From Tretioscincus oriximinensis (Eukaryota > Chordata > Lepidosauria > Squamata > Gymnophthalmidae): a stretch of DNA of 64,000 nucleotides. The notes below the pieces were generated by a model. The model made no database searches. It was not told the origin of the DNA and was given only the letters and a program-made list of their open reading frames with translations. How positions within the stretch are numbered: position 1 is the first letter of the stretch; the number at the start of each line of letters is the position of its first letter. This document shows positions 1 through 10,908 of this stretch, one piece after another. Both the position numbers and the translations under genes were made by a program. The stretch is taken from contig JAJVDF010000123.1 in assembly GCA_022410635.1 (NCBI GenBank), forward strand, positions 1,992,870-2,056,869, given 5' to 3'.

Positions 1-1225
1 TTTAACACATGTACAGCTGACATAGCAGCCTCTCCCCAAAAACTTCTAGGTAGGTTAGCATCTAATAGCATGCACTCCATCATAGTTTTAACCATTCCAA
101 TGTGCCTTTCTGCTACACCATTTTCCCAAGGAGAAAAGGCATTGGTTAATCTATGAGTAATCCCCTTCTTACTTAGGAATTGTTTAAATCTGGCATTTAG
201 AAATTCTCCCCCACGATCAGATTGGATACGTGCAACCTTATATTTGGGAAAACTTCTTTCAATCATTTCAACCCAGTCTCTAAATTTAACAAATGCTTCA
301 TCTTTTGAATTTAACAGCATACAAAACATATATCTGCTATAGTCATCTACCAGAAGATACAGATATCTAGCTTTCCCTTGGCTCAATTCAAATGGGCCAG
401 CCAAGTCCATATGAANAAGAGAAAGAGGCTGTTGAGATCTTCTGTCTGAATACTTGGCAATGGGAAAAGTCTTTACTTTTGTCTTGCTGCAAATGGCACA
501 CTCCAGAAAACTCTTGCATGGCTTAAAGTTCAAGTCTGTAACTTGTGCCAGTTTCTTCATAGATTGGAAACCTATATGTCCTAATGTTCTATGCCAAAAA
601 TGAGCACAATTAGGAGTGTGTATAGGTCTATTAACAACAGAAGACAGGTTGGCTTTTTCTGTNTTCTCAACCATTGTATATAGTTTGTTTTTTAAATATC
701 CCTTTGCACACACAGTGTTTCCCTTTTTCACAGTACACTCTGTTCCTTGAAATACAACTGTATAGCCATCTGCAGTCAAACGTGCCACACTCAGCAAACA
801 AAATTCTAGCTNAGGAACAAAAAATACATTTGAAACTTTTNTTCCTAAAGCATGAATGAAAGCTGANCCTTGTAATTCAACAGAAGCAAAAGAACCATCT
901 GCCAAACACACATGGTCAACTGAGGGTTTTACAGCGTCTTCNCCCATTAACGCCCTTTTGTTAACCAAATGCTCTGTGCAGGCAGAGTCAATTAGCCAAG
1001 TAGCTCTTTTGTTAAATGCGCAGGTTACCAGAAAAGCCTTCTCATGAGTTTCTCCCCTTCCAAATGAGGAGCGATAACTNCTTCTACGTCCCCTCCTTGC
1101 CTTGGGTGGTGTAACCTCTGGGCAGTTTCTAATGACATGATTTTTTGACCCACACCGAAAACATTTCCTGACGGCAAACGACTGTGGAATGCTGTTGGTT
1201 GCTGAAGACTCTCTCTTCTCTTCGA
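1..1225 (-). CDS. copia Pol, N-terminal part: zinc knuckle, protease, gag-pre-integrase, integrase core
   Basis: This frame is open to the window edge. It holds the CCHC knuckle (1163-1122), the aspartic protease site WLIDSACTEH (aspartate codon at 989-987), the gag-pre-integrase HHCC zinc motif (FWHRTLGHIG about 575-545, then C-K-S-F-L-E-C-A-I-C about 520-490) and the integrase core. The DDE residues are visible: D in HMDLAGPFE (about 408-385), D in QSDRGGEF (218-216), and E in PWENGVAERH (about 134-105). Protease matures the polyprotein and integrase inserts the DNA copy. All domains share one frame, 1163, 989, 392 and 218 being spaced by multiples of three. The protein is cut by the window edge, not by a mutation. 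Confidence 0.9.
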
Positions 1226-1810
1226 CACCTCTGCGTTGACTTCTGCCTGGAATTNCCTTTGTCTTTCACATTCCATTAATTTAGCACAAACAAAGTCAAG
1301 NGATAGGTCTGCTTCNGGCACACTCTGAAGACTGTAAATTAGTTGCAGCCAGGATTCATCTAAAGANGATAAAACTATATAGGCTTTCTGTGCATCNGGA
1401 AAAGTAAGACCTCTATCTGCAAGCTCTGCGAAGAGAGTTCTAAGTTTTTGCAGATGCTCTGTTACATTCTGGCCTTTTCTTAATTTAGTATTAAAAAGCT
1501 GCCTGCTTAATAATACTNTCGATCCAGCCGTGTCTCTCTGGTAAACTTTTTTAAGGGCATCCCAACATTCAGCTGCAGTAATTGCTTCTCTTATATACAA
1601 AAGTTGATTATTGTCCACAAATAAAGTGATTAAAGCCTTCNCTTTTTCATCTTTTCTCTTAACATCTGGACTCGATGAAAGAGTGNGAGGATTTTCAACA
1701 ACTCTCCANAAGTCCTCCTTAATCAAATAGCTCTTCATCTTCTGAGCCCATGCAAAGTAATTAGTGTCCGAAAGTGGAGCCAGAGACATACCAGGAATGC
1801 TGGCCGCCAT
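1025..1810 (-). CDS. copia Gag (nucleocapsid-capsid precursor), frame broken before the zinc knuckle
   Basis: The ATG at 1810 lies in a strong context (aggATGG). The protein starts MAASIPGMSLAPL, followed by a W-x-x-K-M-K-S-Y-L type segment and a CWDALKKVYQ segment, as in the copia gag family (UBN2/Retrotran_gag_2). Gag forms the virus-like particle that packages the element RNA. The frame proceeds to 1025, but the CCHC zinc knuckle (C-F-R-C-G-S-K-N-H-V-I-R-N-C, codons near 1163-1122) lies in the -1 frame, which is the pol frame. The switch falls at an AG-repeat run (plus-strand 1209-1223). A two-base expansion there, or a sequencing error, would explain it. Several codons contain n. Confidence 0.85.
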   Translation of the reverse strand: MAASIPGMSLAPLSDTNYFAWAQKMKSYLIKEDXWRVVENPXTLSSSPDVKRKDEKXKALITLFVDNNQLLYIREAITAAECWDALKKVYQRDTAGSXVLLSRQLFNTKLRKGQNVTEHLQKLRTLFAELADRGLTFXDAQKAYIVLXSLDESWLQLIYSLQSVXEADLXLDFVCAKLMECERQRXFQAEVNAEVSKRRESLQQPTAFHSRLPSGNVFGVGQKIMSLETAQRLHHPRQGGDVEXVIAPHLEGEKLMRRLFW

Positions 1811-1933
1811 CCTTCCAGCAGGAGATTTCTAATTACAGCCACACTTTGTATTTGGCAAAATAGTCACTCACAATTCTGGAACAGTCTGAAACATCCTGGA
1901 ACATCTGGATACNATCTGGAACATCTGGAACAT

Positions 1934-1947
1934 CTGGGCCCATAACC
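1934..1947 (-). other. Primer binding site complementary to the initiator tRNA-Met anticodon arm
   Basis: The minus strand reads GGTTATGGGCCCAG, complementary to the anticodon stem-loop CTGGGCCCATAACC of eukaryotic initiator tRNA-Met. Drosophila copia is known to prime from this internal region using a cleaved 5' half of the initiator tRNA, unlike most retroelements, which use the tRNA 3' end. Here it lies three bases inside the LTR end. A 9-12 bp repeat (CCAGATGTT units) follows in the leader. Confidence 0.8.
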
Positions 1948-1950
1948 TTC

Positions 1951-2220
1951 TGTCACATGTTCTGCCCAGGGTGGTAGAAGTCTAGTTCAACCTGAACAAA
2001 TGTACTCACACGCAGAGTTTCTTTCCACCAAGNAAGGCCTCTTTTTTATTCTTGCATAGTTACGTTCTTCTTCTTAACACCACCACCACACCCAAAGCAA
2101 TACCACTGCTTATATCCTCAACAGGACCAATTAGCTTATCATCTCATGACCATGAGGTCATCCTACCACCTGTGGGTCATGAGATTCTACTTATGTTCTT
2201 ACCTGATATTTGCATACACA
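1951..2220 (-). repeat. 5' LTR of the copia element
   Basis: In element sense this about 270-bp block starts TGTGTATGC and ends TGTGACA, the usual TG...CA tips. It contains a TATA-like ATATAAG (plus-strand 2107-2116) and an AATAAA signal (plus-strand about 2045-2051) in the right order for U3-R-U5. The boundary on the gag side is set by the primer binding site that follows. The 3' LTR is outside the window, so the ends are inferred from one copy only. Confidence 0.7.
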
Positions 2221-3560
2221 TTTAAAGTGCAAACCTTAACAGTTCCTGAGATTTTTCTTTCAATGTTGTTGCAGTGCATGGACAAGGTAACTTAAAGGGA
2301 ATGGTACCAGAAGTCAGAGCTGCAACTAACAGTAGGCATTTAGGCTGCAACTGAAGTAAACCTATTCCAAAATTGATCTCAGGATTATTACACATGAGAC
2401 TACCATGAACTGAAATGTAGGAAGGAGAAAGGGGCACATTACTTTAGATGCTGGGCTACTGGTGTGATGAGACTTTGCCTAGTTTGCTCTTTGAGGTCAA
2501 CCTGACTTCAGCTACATCCATGAAGGAGACAGTTGGTGATTGGCGACAAGAAATNGGATAGCTAGGTGGACAAATGACTTTGGTTCCAATGAAACCTTCT
2601 GGAACCACCAAACAGAATAGTTTGCAGAGGTTCAATCTCCTGACAAGAAAAGACCTGGTAGTTAAGTTATGTATGTTCAGTTTATGAAATCTGAAATTCC
2701 AGGATATAGTCAGCATTATGGTGACACAACAGATGAATGTGGCTGCAATATTGAATCCTCACAAACTGGTCAAATCAGAGTAGATAATCATCTTGTATGG
2801 GGTGGATAGAGATCTTGTCTCTTTTTAGGGTAGGCATATTTCCTGCTGGACAGAATTCTTTATTTTGAAGCATTGTCATAGAACAATCGCCTGTTGGAAG
2901 GTGTTTTCTTTATCTAAGAGCCTGTCCAATCCAAATTTAATTCAAACGGAAATAACTCAAACATGGAATTGGGAAGTGTTGCTACAGATACAGCAGGTAA
3001 ATTGATTGCTTAATGACAGCCTTTCCCATTGCATTCATATGAAAAAAAGACCTCTAAAACTGCTTAGAATCAAACTACTACATAAAAGCTGGGATAGGAA
3101 TTTGCAGTTTTAATGGGTGTGAAAAAAGCAATTTTNTGCCCCAGGGGATGTAGGCATTATTTAAAAGAAGTATGGCAGAATAAAACATGTCATGGTTAGA
3201 TACTGTTCTAACACCTACATTTAATGCGTCTTTAAGTCATAAAGAACTGGGCTAAATCAAGAACAGGTAGTTCTAGTTTAGTTCTTGAGGCCTGAAGATA
3301 GATTAAAAGTACGTGCTGGAACAGAATCCTAGAGATGGCTCATAAGTGGAATGATTCATACANCCTTTCATAGGTTAAGGTGAGTTAGTGATAAGATGTT
3401 TCAAGTAATGACTTTTTTGCTATCTGTGAATGTATGGTCACTTTTTCTGTATCAGGATATGGAAATTTCATAAAAAGCTTGTGTTTTTTTCATCATTTCC
3501 CCACTCTTTATTTAGACAACATATAAATAGCTACCCTATTTTTTTTCTGGCAAAATTTTA
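2221..3560. other. Intergenic, nothing recognised
   Basis: AT-rich unique-looking sequence directly flanking the copia LTR. No coding exon, tRNA or repeat that I recognise. Confidence 0.5.
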
Positions 3561-3570
3561 TATTACAGAG

Positions 3571-3868
3571 TAAGTCCAGCAAAGGGGCTAATAGCACTTA
3601 GAGCAGTGGTTCTCAACATTTCTAATGTCGTGACCCCGCAATACAGTTACTCATGTTGCGGTGACCCCAATTTTGGTGGCCACTCCATGGCATACCATGG
3701 CATAGAATCGGAAACATGGCTTTAGGTGACCCCTGTGTTTTGGTCATTCGACCACCGCCGGGGTCATGACCCACAGGTTGAGAACCGCTGGCTTAGAGTC
3801 TCTAAATGCTACTAGCCCCTTTGCTGGTCTTTCTACTGGACTAANACGGCTATTTCTATGAAACTGAC
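3571..3868 (-). mobile_element. Short retroposon-like repeat with 10-bp target duplication, split by a SPIN-like element
   Basis: TATTACAGAG occurs on both sides (3561-3570 and 3869-3878), a length typical of LINE-mediated insertion. The minus strand begins with AGAAATAGCCGT and continues with CCAGCAAAGGGGCTAGTAGC. The same family lies at 63631-63985 on the plus strand, where it has a 13-bp duplication. The family centre is an inverted repeat (CAGCAAAGGGGCTA against TAGCCCCTTTGCTG). Confidence 0.6.
3604..3790 (+). mobile_element. SPIN-like non-autonomous hAT element
   Basis: Tips are CAGTGGTTCTCAAC and its inverse GTTGAGAACCGCTG, with an 8-bp target duplication of one mismatch (ACTTAGAG at 3596-3603, GCTTAGAG at 3791-3798). 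Internal blocks (ACAGTTACTCATGTTG, GGTGACCCC, CGACCACCGCCGGGGTC, GACCCACAGG) correspond to the SPIN_NA type known to have spread horizontally among tetrapods. The 187 bp are shorter and more diverged than the known form, as recalled. Confidence 0.72.
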
Positions 3869-3921
3869 TATTACAGAGAAAATATTTTTGAGGGTTCCCC
3901 CTACTCCCAGTGCACCTTGAA

Positions 3922-4054
3922 GCCCTGTTCCCACTGAGCCTTATTCTGGGTTATATCTNGGTATGGAGCTTGGCCTGTCATAGTCTACGAGCATGTATGT
4001 GGCAAGTTTTTTTATTAATAGAGCCCAAGAATAAGGCTCAATGGGATCAAGGCC
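3922..4054. mobile_element. Palindromic miniature element, family B, degraded copy
   Basis: Ends carry CCACTGAGCCTTATTCTGG and, inverted, AATAAGGCTCAATGG. The centre (GTCATAGTCTACGAGCATG) is a weakened form of the arm seen at 13955-14138 and 51155-51309. No clear target duplication. Confidence 0.6.
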
Positions 4055-4770
4055 TTAAATGTATTTTTGCTGATGAGTTTTCACCTCTTTTTTTTCATTT
4101 TTTACCTAAATTCCGCAAGGAACTTTTTGCTGTGCACTAAAAGGGAGCATTTCAAGAAAGGCAGCCTCCTTAAGTCAGATATAAATTGCTCCAACAAAAT
4201 CAATACTTGCAATTTAAGTGTCAAGTTCTGCAAGCAGCTGTATCCCAAAATAGCCACACATCACCCACGACCCCAAACTACCGCAGGATGATTTATTGAC
4301 ACAGCTTGAACTAAATGAGCCACCTGGCTCAGTCTAAATTGGCCTGTGTTAGAGAAGGCTTCTTGGTTTGTTGAGTGAGAAATTCTAGCTCTCTTTGGAA
4401 TAAATTTACTGTTTTCAATATGTAAAATATGGAGGGCAGTAAATATATTTTTTAATTGCAATTGTTGGATGTAGCAGTATGAGCTGCANTAAAATGCCCA
4501 CATTTCTCTGAGTACCAAAATATACACAGTTCTTTACCGCATACAAATGATAGTCAAGAACAGTAACATAGAAAGGAACTACATTTCATTACATAAAACA
4601 GCAGAAGTAGAAAGTTTGGGTGGAAATGAAACTACAGAATTAGCAATAAACAATGAAAAGGGCCTTAATTGTTCGCTAAAACAATGTTGTCAGAAGCTGC
4701 TTCTACATTAGATAAAAACTATCTATTTGTTACACTGGGAGATATCAGGCACAGAAATCGGGTCTGAGAT
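4055..4770. other. Intergenic, nothing recognised
   Basis: No exon or known repeat seen. Open frames here are short and lack family similarity. Confidence 0.5.
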
Positions 4771-4779
4771 CCTGAAAAG

Positions 4780-4950
4780 CAGCCGATGTGTGGAGCTCTT
4801 TGCACGTAGAGATCTTTATGATGTCACTTCTGGGGTGGGGACTGGAAATGACGTCAGTGCCATTCCCGCAAGCAGAGACCAGAAGTGACATAATTTGCGA
4901 TGTCACATCTGTCTACCAGGGCACCCTCTCCGAAACCAAGATCTCCAGAG
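4780..4950. repeat. Dispersed repeat with a perfect CRE palindrome; relative at 62310-62480
   Basis: Shares TTTTATGATGTCACTTCTG-like sequence, a GGACTGGAARTGAC block and an AGCAGAGACxAGAAGT block with 62310-62480 in the same orientation. TGACGTCA is present at 4849-4856. Class unknown. Confidence 0.5.
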
Positions 4951-5059
4951 ATACATCCTTATGCACCTTCAAATTTGTGCTATTTCTAGCCAGAATATTA
5001 AGAATGGGAATATGCTTATTGAGTCTCATAAAGAAGGTCATTCCTGAGGATGTCTGAAG

Positions 5060-8000
5060 CTATTCATTGGAATGTCCCTCCCCTACTACTTCTGTTGGAT
5101 TTCAGCTTCTTCTGTGGTCACTCCATGATTTTCCATATCACTGCTACAAACATGGGAGTCAAATGGTGGTGCTAGCCCAAGTAACGTTTTTATTACATTT
5201 CAAAAAGTATACATTGACTCAAACATCCTGAGTGGTACTTTGTCAAAAAGGTTTTGTGTAAAATCTGCTTGAAATACATTAGCAATTTGGAGAACTTGGG
5301 TTTTGATAGGGTAAGATTGACAGTCTTAACATGAAAATGCTGTGGTACAAGCACAGAGGAGCAAAGTCATAACTGGTGCAGTGTATTTAGTCCTGCATAA
5401 TTATGGTTCATGTTCCATCCATACCTGCATTTACACTGTTTTTGTGCTGCTGGGTGTCAAAATCAGCACTTCAGACCCATTTTATCTGAATCTAGACAGA
5501 TACATTTGCTTTGTGCTACATTATTTATTGGTAACAGAATTTAAAGGGCTAAGGAAAGCCTCTTCTGTGAAAAAAGCCAGCAAGATGGCTGAACTTTGCA
5601 TCATACAAAGATGAAAATCCAATGGCTAGCTATAGTACTGCAACTGTATTTTTGTTTTCCCAGCAAAGGCAATAAAACTGTGGACCCTGGAGTGGCTACA
5701 GAGAGTGTTTTTTAATATTTTTAAAATGTATTTTTTAAATATTTTAACATTTGCGCAACCCTAGCATAATTCCAAAGATCACTATAACCTTTGCACATTT
5801 CAATTTAGAAATTACGAGATATTTCATCACATGTGGCAGAGAAAACTGCATGCTTGTTAATTTCCTGTCCAGATGGTGTTTATAGGCAATGTTTGGACTT
5901 TCCTTTCTGCCTCTTATTTGTAAACTGGATTTGGATTATATAGACCTCGGTTCAAATACAGGCTGCCTCTTAATATAGGACTGTGCCACCTCACCTTCGA
6001 ATGTAAATTATTATAGTACACGTGACCTGGCTGCCTTAATAGTCCATGACATGTACCTGATTAGAATATATGCATGTACATTATTTGTGTATATACCAAG
6101 AAGGTGCTCCCAAAAAGAGAGATTAGCTTCCTGGCCCAGATTCAAATTTCAGGGACATCATCTGAGCAGTGTCTGTATGTCTTCTGAAGAAAATAATAGT
6201 AAGTTGCACGTTATCAGGGTTCTGGTTTTGCTATAAGGAACAAGCAAATTAAATGCAAGAGAAAATATGATATTCAACTCCATTATTTCCAGTGGGCAGG
6301 GTATCATTGGTGGGAGATATTAAGGACCTTTCTACACTTACTTCTATTCCAGATCTTGATCATCTTATGGTCCTCTTTTGTCCATATGCTGGTGCAGACT
6401 AGATAAGCATTGTCTCCAATAACCATTACTAGAATAATGTTCTGCTCACATGGGACAGGATGCTTTCTAATCAGGAGCCCAAAATGTCCTCCTGGTCGAC
6501 TTGATACTAGTAGACCTAATAATAATGTACTAGGGGTCATGGGGAAGTAATTTCAGAATTGCACCTCATTGTGCCATCAAAATGTGTCCTCTGAAAACTC
6601 TAAAGCTAGTAACGTGGCCTGGTGTTGCAGAGGCCAATCCATAAAAGACTAGGACTGACCCTTTCCTGATCAAATGTAGACTTGTGCAGGTAAGTCCAGA
6701 AAGCTCCTAAAGCTCAATTTTAACAAGACAGCTCACAAGTGCTTTAGAGGTGGTATAGTATTGCCAGCCTACTTCTAATCTGCAATAAAGGTCAGACCAT
6801 GCACTTCAATATAGTTCTGGCTTTTAATGTGAATTAAGGCAGCTCACATGCGACAGAACTACTTTTAAGCTGTTTTTTTAATATCTTCTTTATTTATTGT
6901 AGGTAGATACAGCCTAAGAAGGCAAAATGAGTAATTACCTTATTGTGATTGCAGAGTTCATCCTAAATGTCCCCTTTGCAGGGAGTCCCCAATAGGTATC
7001 TTTTAAAACANTGTGTTGTTTCTGCTTCAAAACTCCTGTATTTACCTTTCTGTTAGGTAGCAAATTTCTTCTAGGCAGCACCCTGTATGCTTGTTATCGC
7101 TCAACAATGAGAGAGGTTACATGGAATGCTCTGTCTCCACAGAGAGGAAGAAGAAGCCAACTCTAAGCTGTTCTTCACCTTTCAGAAGTTCCCATGTTCC
7201 TGCCAGCACCCCAAACCACCATAAATTCAGCAGGTCATGTATCTTTGGGGATGAGACAACTGCTAGGAACGGAAAGAAGTGACTGGCCTCAATGGGGAGA
7301 GCATTAGAAAATGAAAGAGTAACAGCTGGTTTCTGCCTTCCTCAATTCCACATACTATATGTTTCAATAATGTACAAATATTGATAAGTTCGGGGTGGGG
7401 AGGATGCTTTTCAGCTATGAAACTTCAAAGCAATATCCTGTTCTTTATTCTTCTGCATTGTCTCTTCCCTTTAGAACAATATAGGGACCTTGAAGATAAA
7501 GAAGAAATCACAGTTCAAATACGATTCTGTTGTGAGATAGAAATAAATGGTTATAATCATGAACTGCCTGAAAACAGATTGACCATGTAGCTCAAGAGGT
7601 TGAAGCTGAAGTTGTTTTGCAAACAACCTGGGGCAANGTGAACAAATGCTCCATTCAGCCCTCCATATGCTTTCCACAACAGGAGCATAATGTGAAGCTA
7701 GGAGAAAAGGCATGCTGGTCCCAGACAGGAAGGAAGAAGGAAGGAATACAGTGCTTGAAGGGTCTACCTGAATGCATTGGAACAGATCAGAAAAACAACC
7801 GACGTCCAATTAATTTCTGATTCATTGCATCTGTATTCTTTGCAACTGAGGCAGCAGTGTTCCTCTTAGCCACCATGGGCCTCATATATATTTCTCAGGT
7901 TCAGTTGCTCCTTCAGTAATTGTACATACCCAGCTTTTTGTCAGGAGGAGGTATGGATAAGGATAAAGGGGCTGATGTTCAGAGGCAAGATTAAAGTTGT

Positions 8001-9080
8001 ATGCTACAGTAATGGAATACTGTTAGAGCATAACCATGTTTGGTTTCATCCAGACTTGACTTAACATAGAATTGAGTTGTCAGAGGCTTAGATTTTTTAT
8101 ATCAAATACCAAGCCAAAGGGTTTTTGTTTTCAATAAATGTCANTTTTCCTACATAAAAGACAGATTGGCACAAATGAATATAAGTAATGCTACATCTTC
8201 ATTATATAGTAATGGCACTTTTATTGGGTCGATTTTTATTACTCTTAATAGAGGACACTTAGTCTGAGGGCCTAATTAAGACTCCTTTATTGTATAATGG
8301 AGACACAGCCAAGTATAAATGAACCACTCTTAACATGTGTGCGAGGATAAACTGTCCACAGATCATATCCTGACTGAAAAAACTGAGCTGGAGTGCGATG
8401 CCATTTAAGCATAAATTTCTGTAATAATTCCCTGACTCCTCATGCTTCATAAAATTAATTTCAATTTCTTATTCTCTTGGAATTGTGTAATTTAATATTC
8501 ACGATCCCATTACATACCAATTACTTTCACTATTCCAGATATTTCACAAGTCAAAACTTGAAAGACCACATCACCGATTCTCTTCTGTTATTTTCTTTTT
8601 TATAACTACATCAGATTTATCATCTACATTATTTGTTATTTGTTTAATTCCATTTGTTAACAAAAAACCCTTTTAATCCTCTAAAATATAGCCAATATTG
8701 ATGTCCTATCTTTCATAATAATTCTACCTCCGTAATAATGTTAAACTGATTGTCACATGNATACTGTAGTACTCTAAAGCCATTGTTTCTTAGATTTTTT
8801 TCCTTAGAATTTGGAAAAAAAATGTCCTGTATTTTCATATGTGCTATAATTTGAATATTCGAGAATTGATTTTGCCATTTAATCCATGAGATGACTGATG
8901 TTTTCATCAGTTTTTGCAATTTTTTCAATTGATTAACAACGTATTTCAGATTGAGGGTATTTCAAACTTTAGGCTAGGTAGGGCAGATAAATCACTTCCA
9001 TAATCACTTTCATTGTGACCTCAGAACAATGAATACAGTCAGAGGCTGCATCCATATGGCACTTGTTTATTCCATAAATT
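5060..9080. other. Intergenic, about 4 kb with no recognised gene or repeat
   Basis: AT-rich, with only short open frames that have no domain or compositional support. Some of this may be ancient repeat that I cannot classify by eye. Confidence 0.45.
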
Positions 9081-9233
9081 ACTGAGATAATCTAGAATAT
9101 CAGTTCACTGTTTTCAATTTGCCTCATTCACATCTTTTCATTTATTTCAAATTTTGACATTCTGTCAGCTGTTGACATTCAAGATTTTCTGTGTACATGG
9201 TATACTCTTCCATCAGCCATTTTGTTTGTGGGT

Positions 9234-9641
9234 TAAGAACACAAGAAGAGCCATGCTGGATTGGACCAGAGCCCATCCAGTCCAGCATTCTGTCTCATAC
9301 AGAGGCCCACCAGATGCACCTGGGCAGTCTGAGGAAAGCAAAAGATGCACCTGTCCATGACTTCCTGCAAATGGTATTTCAGCAGTATGCGTGTTGCTCC
9401 ATCCTGGAGACAGCATCCAGACTTAGGCAGACCAGATGATCCCTTTGGGTGTGGGGTTTGAAAACCTGGTTTTGGGGTGCCTCCCAGTTTTTCTGAGGAA
9501 AATGTTTTCAAAAAAAAATATTTTTGAAAAATGTTTCTTATTTTTTTCCTCAGAAANAAACGGGAGGCACTCAAAAAACGGGTTTTCAACCACCCCCAAA
9601 AGGGGTCATCTGGTCAGCCTACCAGACATCCACCCTAGGGT
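9234..9641 (-). mobile_element. CR1-type LINE 3' end, split by a hairpin element
   Basis: Starts TAAGAACACAAGAAGAGCC (inverse of the TTCTTATG tail), then CCAGCATTCTGTCTCA and GATGCACCTGGGCAGTC. It resumes after the inserted element with CCAGACATCCACCCTAG, in agreement with the uninterrupted copy at 18918-19205. Confidence 0.85.
9424..9621. mobile_element. Hairpin MITE family A, short form, inside a CR1 copy
   Basis: Tips TAGGCAGACCAGATGA and inverse TCATCTGGTCAGCCTA, arms of about 90 bp around an A/T centre. Comparison with intact CR1 copies gives the empty site CCAGACATCC. The right flank CCAGACAT and the left flank CCAGACT (one base lost) are the 8-bp target duplication expected for the hAT superfamily. 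Confidence 0.8.
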
Positions 9642-10009
9642 TGTCAAAGGAAGTGCCTCCTACCAAATGCTATTGAGTATTCTGCTGTCAGTATTCACTT
9701 CTCACCCTTGCAGTTTCTTGCCAAAGCTATCCACACATCACAGCTTTTCCACAGTATTCCTATATAGTGGTTTGACAGCTGTTTTTCTTAGTAAACCAGC
9801 AATCTGATAACTTGACCCTGAAATCTCAAATCTGTTGGTTTATATTGGTGTGGTAAATGCAACATCAATTTGACATGTTGACCTATGGAGATGTATTTCA
9901 AACCATGGGACACTTGTCATGTGGATTACGCACACTGCATTACAGCTGTCTAGGTGTTTCTGCGGAAAAACAGATTGCTTAATGGTTGGTTCTGCAGAAA
10001 AAGACAATC

Positions 10010-10780
10010 TTGTGATATATCTACACAAAAATACCTCTGACATTTGACAACAAAAAATGCATTTCTCACACCAAATAANGAACGGCAATTATATTTGTTG
10101 TGTAAATATCTCCACATTTTAATGGTGGTATTGCAAGATGTTGAAAACACACAATTTAGCTCTTTCTCTTAAGAGGCACTGACAAAAATACTCTTCCAAT
10201 TTACCAGGCAAAGTACATAATATGAAAACGTGAATCTTTTATAGCTCCAGGCAAAACAAAAGAACTGAAATAGGAAAGCAAAGTGATAAAAGATGGGAAC
10301 CAAGCAATTCGTGACGTTTTGAACTCTGAGACTTCTGTCTGAACTTAAGAATGAAGTGTATGCGCCCTCTTATGGCTTCAATTGAAAGCTACAGGCAGTC
10401 AACTGAGTAGATCATTTGAAAACACTGATATATTGTGGGGTATAATTTGAAAGCAAAAAATAGAGTTGTGTCTTATTTCATTTTTTTTTCTGTATAAAAA
10501 CCCAATCTCTCTTTATTATGAATAGTAAAGCCTATTTTTCATATTAAACATGCTTTAGAATAACGTTTTTGTTGCATCTATCTGGCTATGTTTCTGTCTA
10601 TCACTTCATGACTCTATTTCCTTTTCTTACTTCTTACCCCATCTCCCTCCCCCCATCATCATTACCCGTATCCCACCCCCTCCCCCTCCCCCTCCCCCAT
10701 CTCTCTCTCCTCCTGGTTTAAAAATAACATCCAGGCATCACTAAATCTGTTTCATTCTGCTTCCTTTCTACCTTTCCCTG
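10010..10780. other. Intergenic with a C-rich low-complexity tract at 10640-10702
   Basis: The tract has repeated CCCCCT units (about 10673-10700), able to form a G-quadruplex on the minus strand. Nothing else recognised. Confidence 0.6.
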
Positions 10781-10908
10781 CCACCCTCTGTGGCGGCCCC
10801 TACCTGAGGGCCCTACGATTAGATGACTCTCACAGTCAGGGGTGCCACAATATCCACCCTGTTGTTCAAGCCAGCACCCACGACTGCTTGCAGCAACAGT
10901 ACTATCCT

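Larger units (their letters stand above)
1..2220 (-). mobile_element. Ty1/copia LTR retrotransposon, 5' part (continues past the window start)
   Basis: Read on the minus strand the order is LTR, primer binding site, gag, protease, gag-pre-integrase and integrase, which is the Ty1/copia order (integrase before reverse transcriptase). The reverse transcriptase and RNase H lie beyond base 1. The pol frame has no stop from about 1225 down to base 1, apart from n-containing codons, so the element looks young. The only visible break is a frame change between gag and pol at the AG-rich run near 1209-1223. Ty1/copia elements are known but uncommon in vertebrates. Confidence 0.93.
9140..10010 (+). repeat. 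Old dispersed repeat, paralogous to 46060-46750, interrupted by a CR1 copy and a hairpin element
   Basis: Blocks such as ACCAAATGCT, TATCCACACA, GTTTTTCT.AGTAAA, CTGAAATC..., TCTGTTG.TTTATATT and GGTAAATGCA recur in order and orientation at 46060-46750. Here the CR1 tail at 9234-9641 sits inside it, while the other copy carries two mariner insertions instead. Element class not identified. Confidence 0.6.
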
